Assembly (NCBI GenBank): GCA_002751075.1
Contig: NAOQ01000640.1
Location: 2,279-20,719, forward strand
Reading direction: 5' to 3'
DNA length: 18,441 bases
DNA from: Ichthyophonus hoferi
Lineage: Eukaryota > Opisthokonta > Ichthyosporea > Ichthyophonida > Ichthyophonidae
The notes under the pieces were generated by a model. The model saw only the letters and a program-made list of their open reading frames with translations. It made no database searches and was not told the DNA's origin. Every line of letters starts with the position of its first letter. Within the stretch, counting starts at the first letter, position 1. Of this stretch, positions 17,560-18,441 are shown one piece after another. Position numbers and translations under genes: made by a program.

Positions 17560-18441
17560 TATAACTATCCATAGTGAAAGCAATAATAATTACATTATGA
17601 AAATTATATTAATAATAATCAAAATTTTAAATGGCGCGATATCTGGTTTCATAAAATAATGGGTAACAATTCGGAATGAGAGATATAAAAATTAGAGTCA
17701 AAATTCTACATAACAGCAATTAGTCATCGTAATCGTCGTTAGATCAAAGATCTATTTTGGGCTTTGGCATGTTTCCTTTCAAAGATTAACGCACCAATAA
17801 AACATTTATTGATTGATCAAGCCAATAATTACGTTTATAAATAAATAACAGTTCTATGCAAAAGATATTAAATAGAACCAACAATATAAGAATATTATCA
17901 CAAAGAATTCGATTTGGATTTTCAACGACAGCGATAGAATAAATAAACCATTATTAATATATATAAGTAAACATTTACATATCTTCAAAAAAAAAAAAAA
18001 ACATTTTAAAAAAACATTTTCAATTTATTTTTCCGCTGACTAATTAGTAAAACTTTAAGTCATTGGCTTGGGTTTAATTACGTCAGGGACTCTTGGTTCT
18101 CTTGTATTTAGCTGTTTAAAACAATCAACTACCTCGTGGCTAATTTATAATTGGATTACAGCATGCAGATATTTTTTTATTATCATAAATCACAGATAGG
18201 ATAATTGGTTAACGAAAACTTTCAAACTAAGTTAAGGGGATAAGTTATGTTGCGATCTATTTTAATACGTTATTGACGTAAAATATGACGCCATTACCTA
18301 AATAAATGAGAATAGGATATATATATATATATATAATGTTTTAAAACAAGTTCTCCAATCATAGCCATATATCTATTTGCTATTTGTAACGTTTAGAAAC
18401 ACGCCAAACTCTAGAGAATCAAATACCAAATATTAATCTGA
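17560..18441. other. AT-rich intergenic with A-tract and TA microsatellite
   Basis: No gene is recognised. An A-run lies at about 17988-18001, followed by ACATTTTAAAAAAACATTTT. A (TA)n microsatellite lies at about 18317-18336. The remainder has no open frame of interest. Confidence 0.6.

Overview
This is nuclear DNA of an intron-bearing, very AT-rich eukaryote. Three protein genes can be supported, and all sit near the two ends of the window. A Rheb-type small GTPase together with a Dbl-homology RhoGEF points to the animal/fungal/amoebozoan side of the tree, but I cannot name the organism. Introns are 249 to 552 nt long, begin with GT and end in AG, and are full of microsatellites and short duplications.

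Left end (1-3200): a minus-strand RhoGEF gene. Splicing five exons by eye gives an acidic N-terminus with three tandem 33-residue repeats, then an almost complete DH domain. The gene runs off the left edge before any PH domain. Its second intron carries four degenerate copies of the acceptor and start of exon 3.

Middle (3200-12100): about 9 kb with no gene I would defend. It is an accumulation of old repeats. Three LTR-like copies of about 0.5 kb lie in the plus orientation (about 4391, 8648 and 10288). Between the first two lie two diverged, oppositely oriented copies of an unidentified coding relic (5410-6440 minus, 6930-8330 plus), with a more decayed third copy beside the first LTR. A small inverted-repeat element sits at 10052-10209. 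All are fossils.

Right part (12123-16320): a five-exon rheb gene on the plus strand (186 residues, C-terminal CVIL), then a reversed fourth LTR-like copy, then a minus-strand gene for a 245-residue or slightly longer protein with S/T-P motifs and a long coiled coil. rheb and this gene are convergent. From 16630 to the end I see only AT-rich sequence, one short coding-like stretch, an A-tract and a TA microsatellite.

Rheb activates TORC1, and RhoGEFs switch on Rho-family GTPases. Nothing in the sequence shows that the two genes are co-regulated. All splice sites and repeat boundaries were read by eye; identities between repeat copies are impressions, not computed values.
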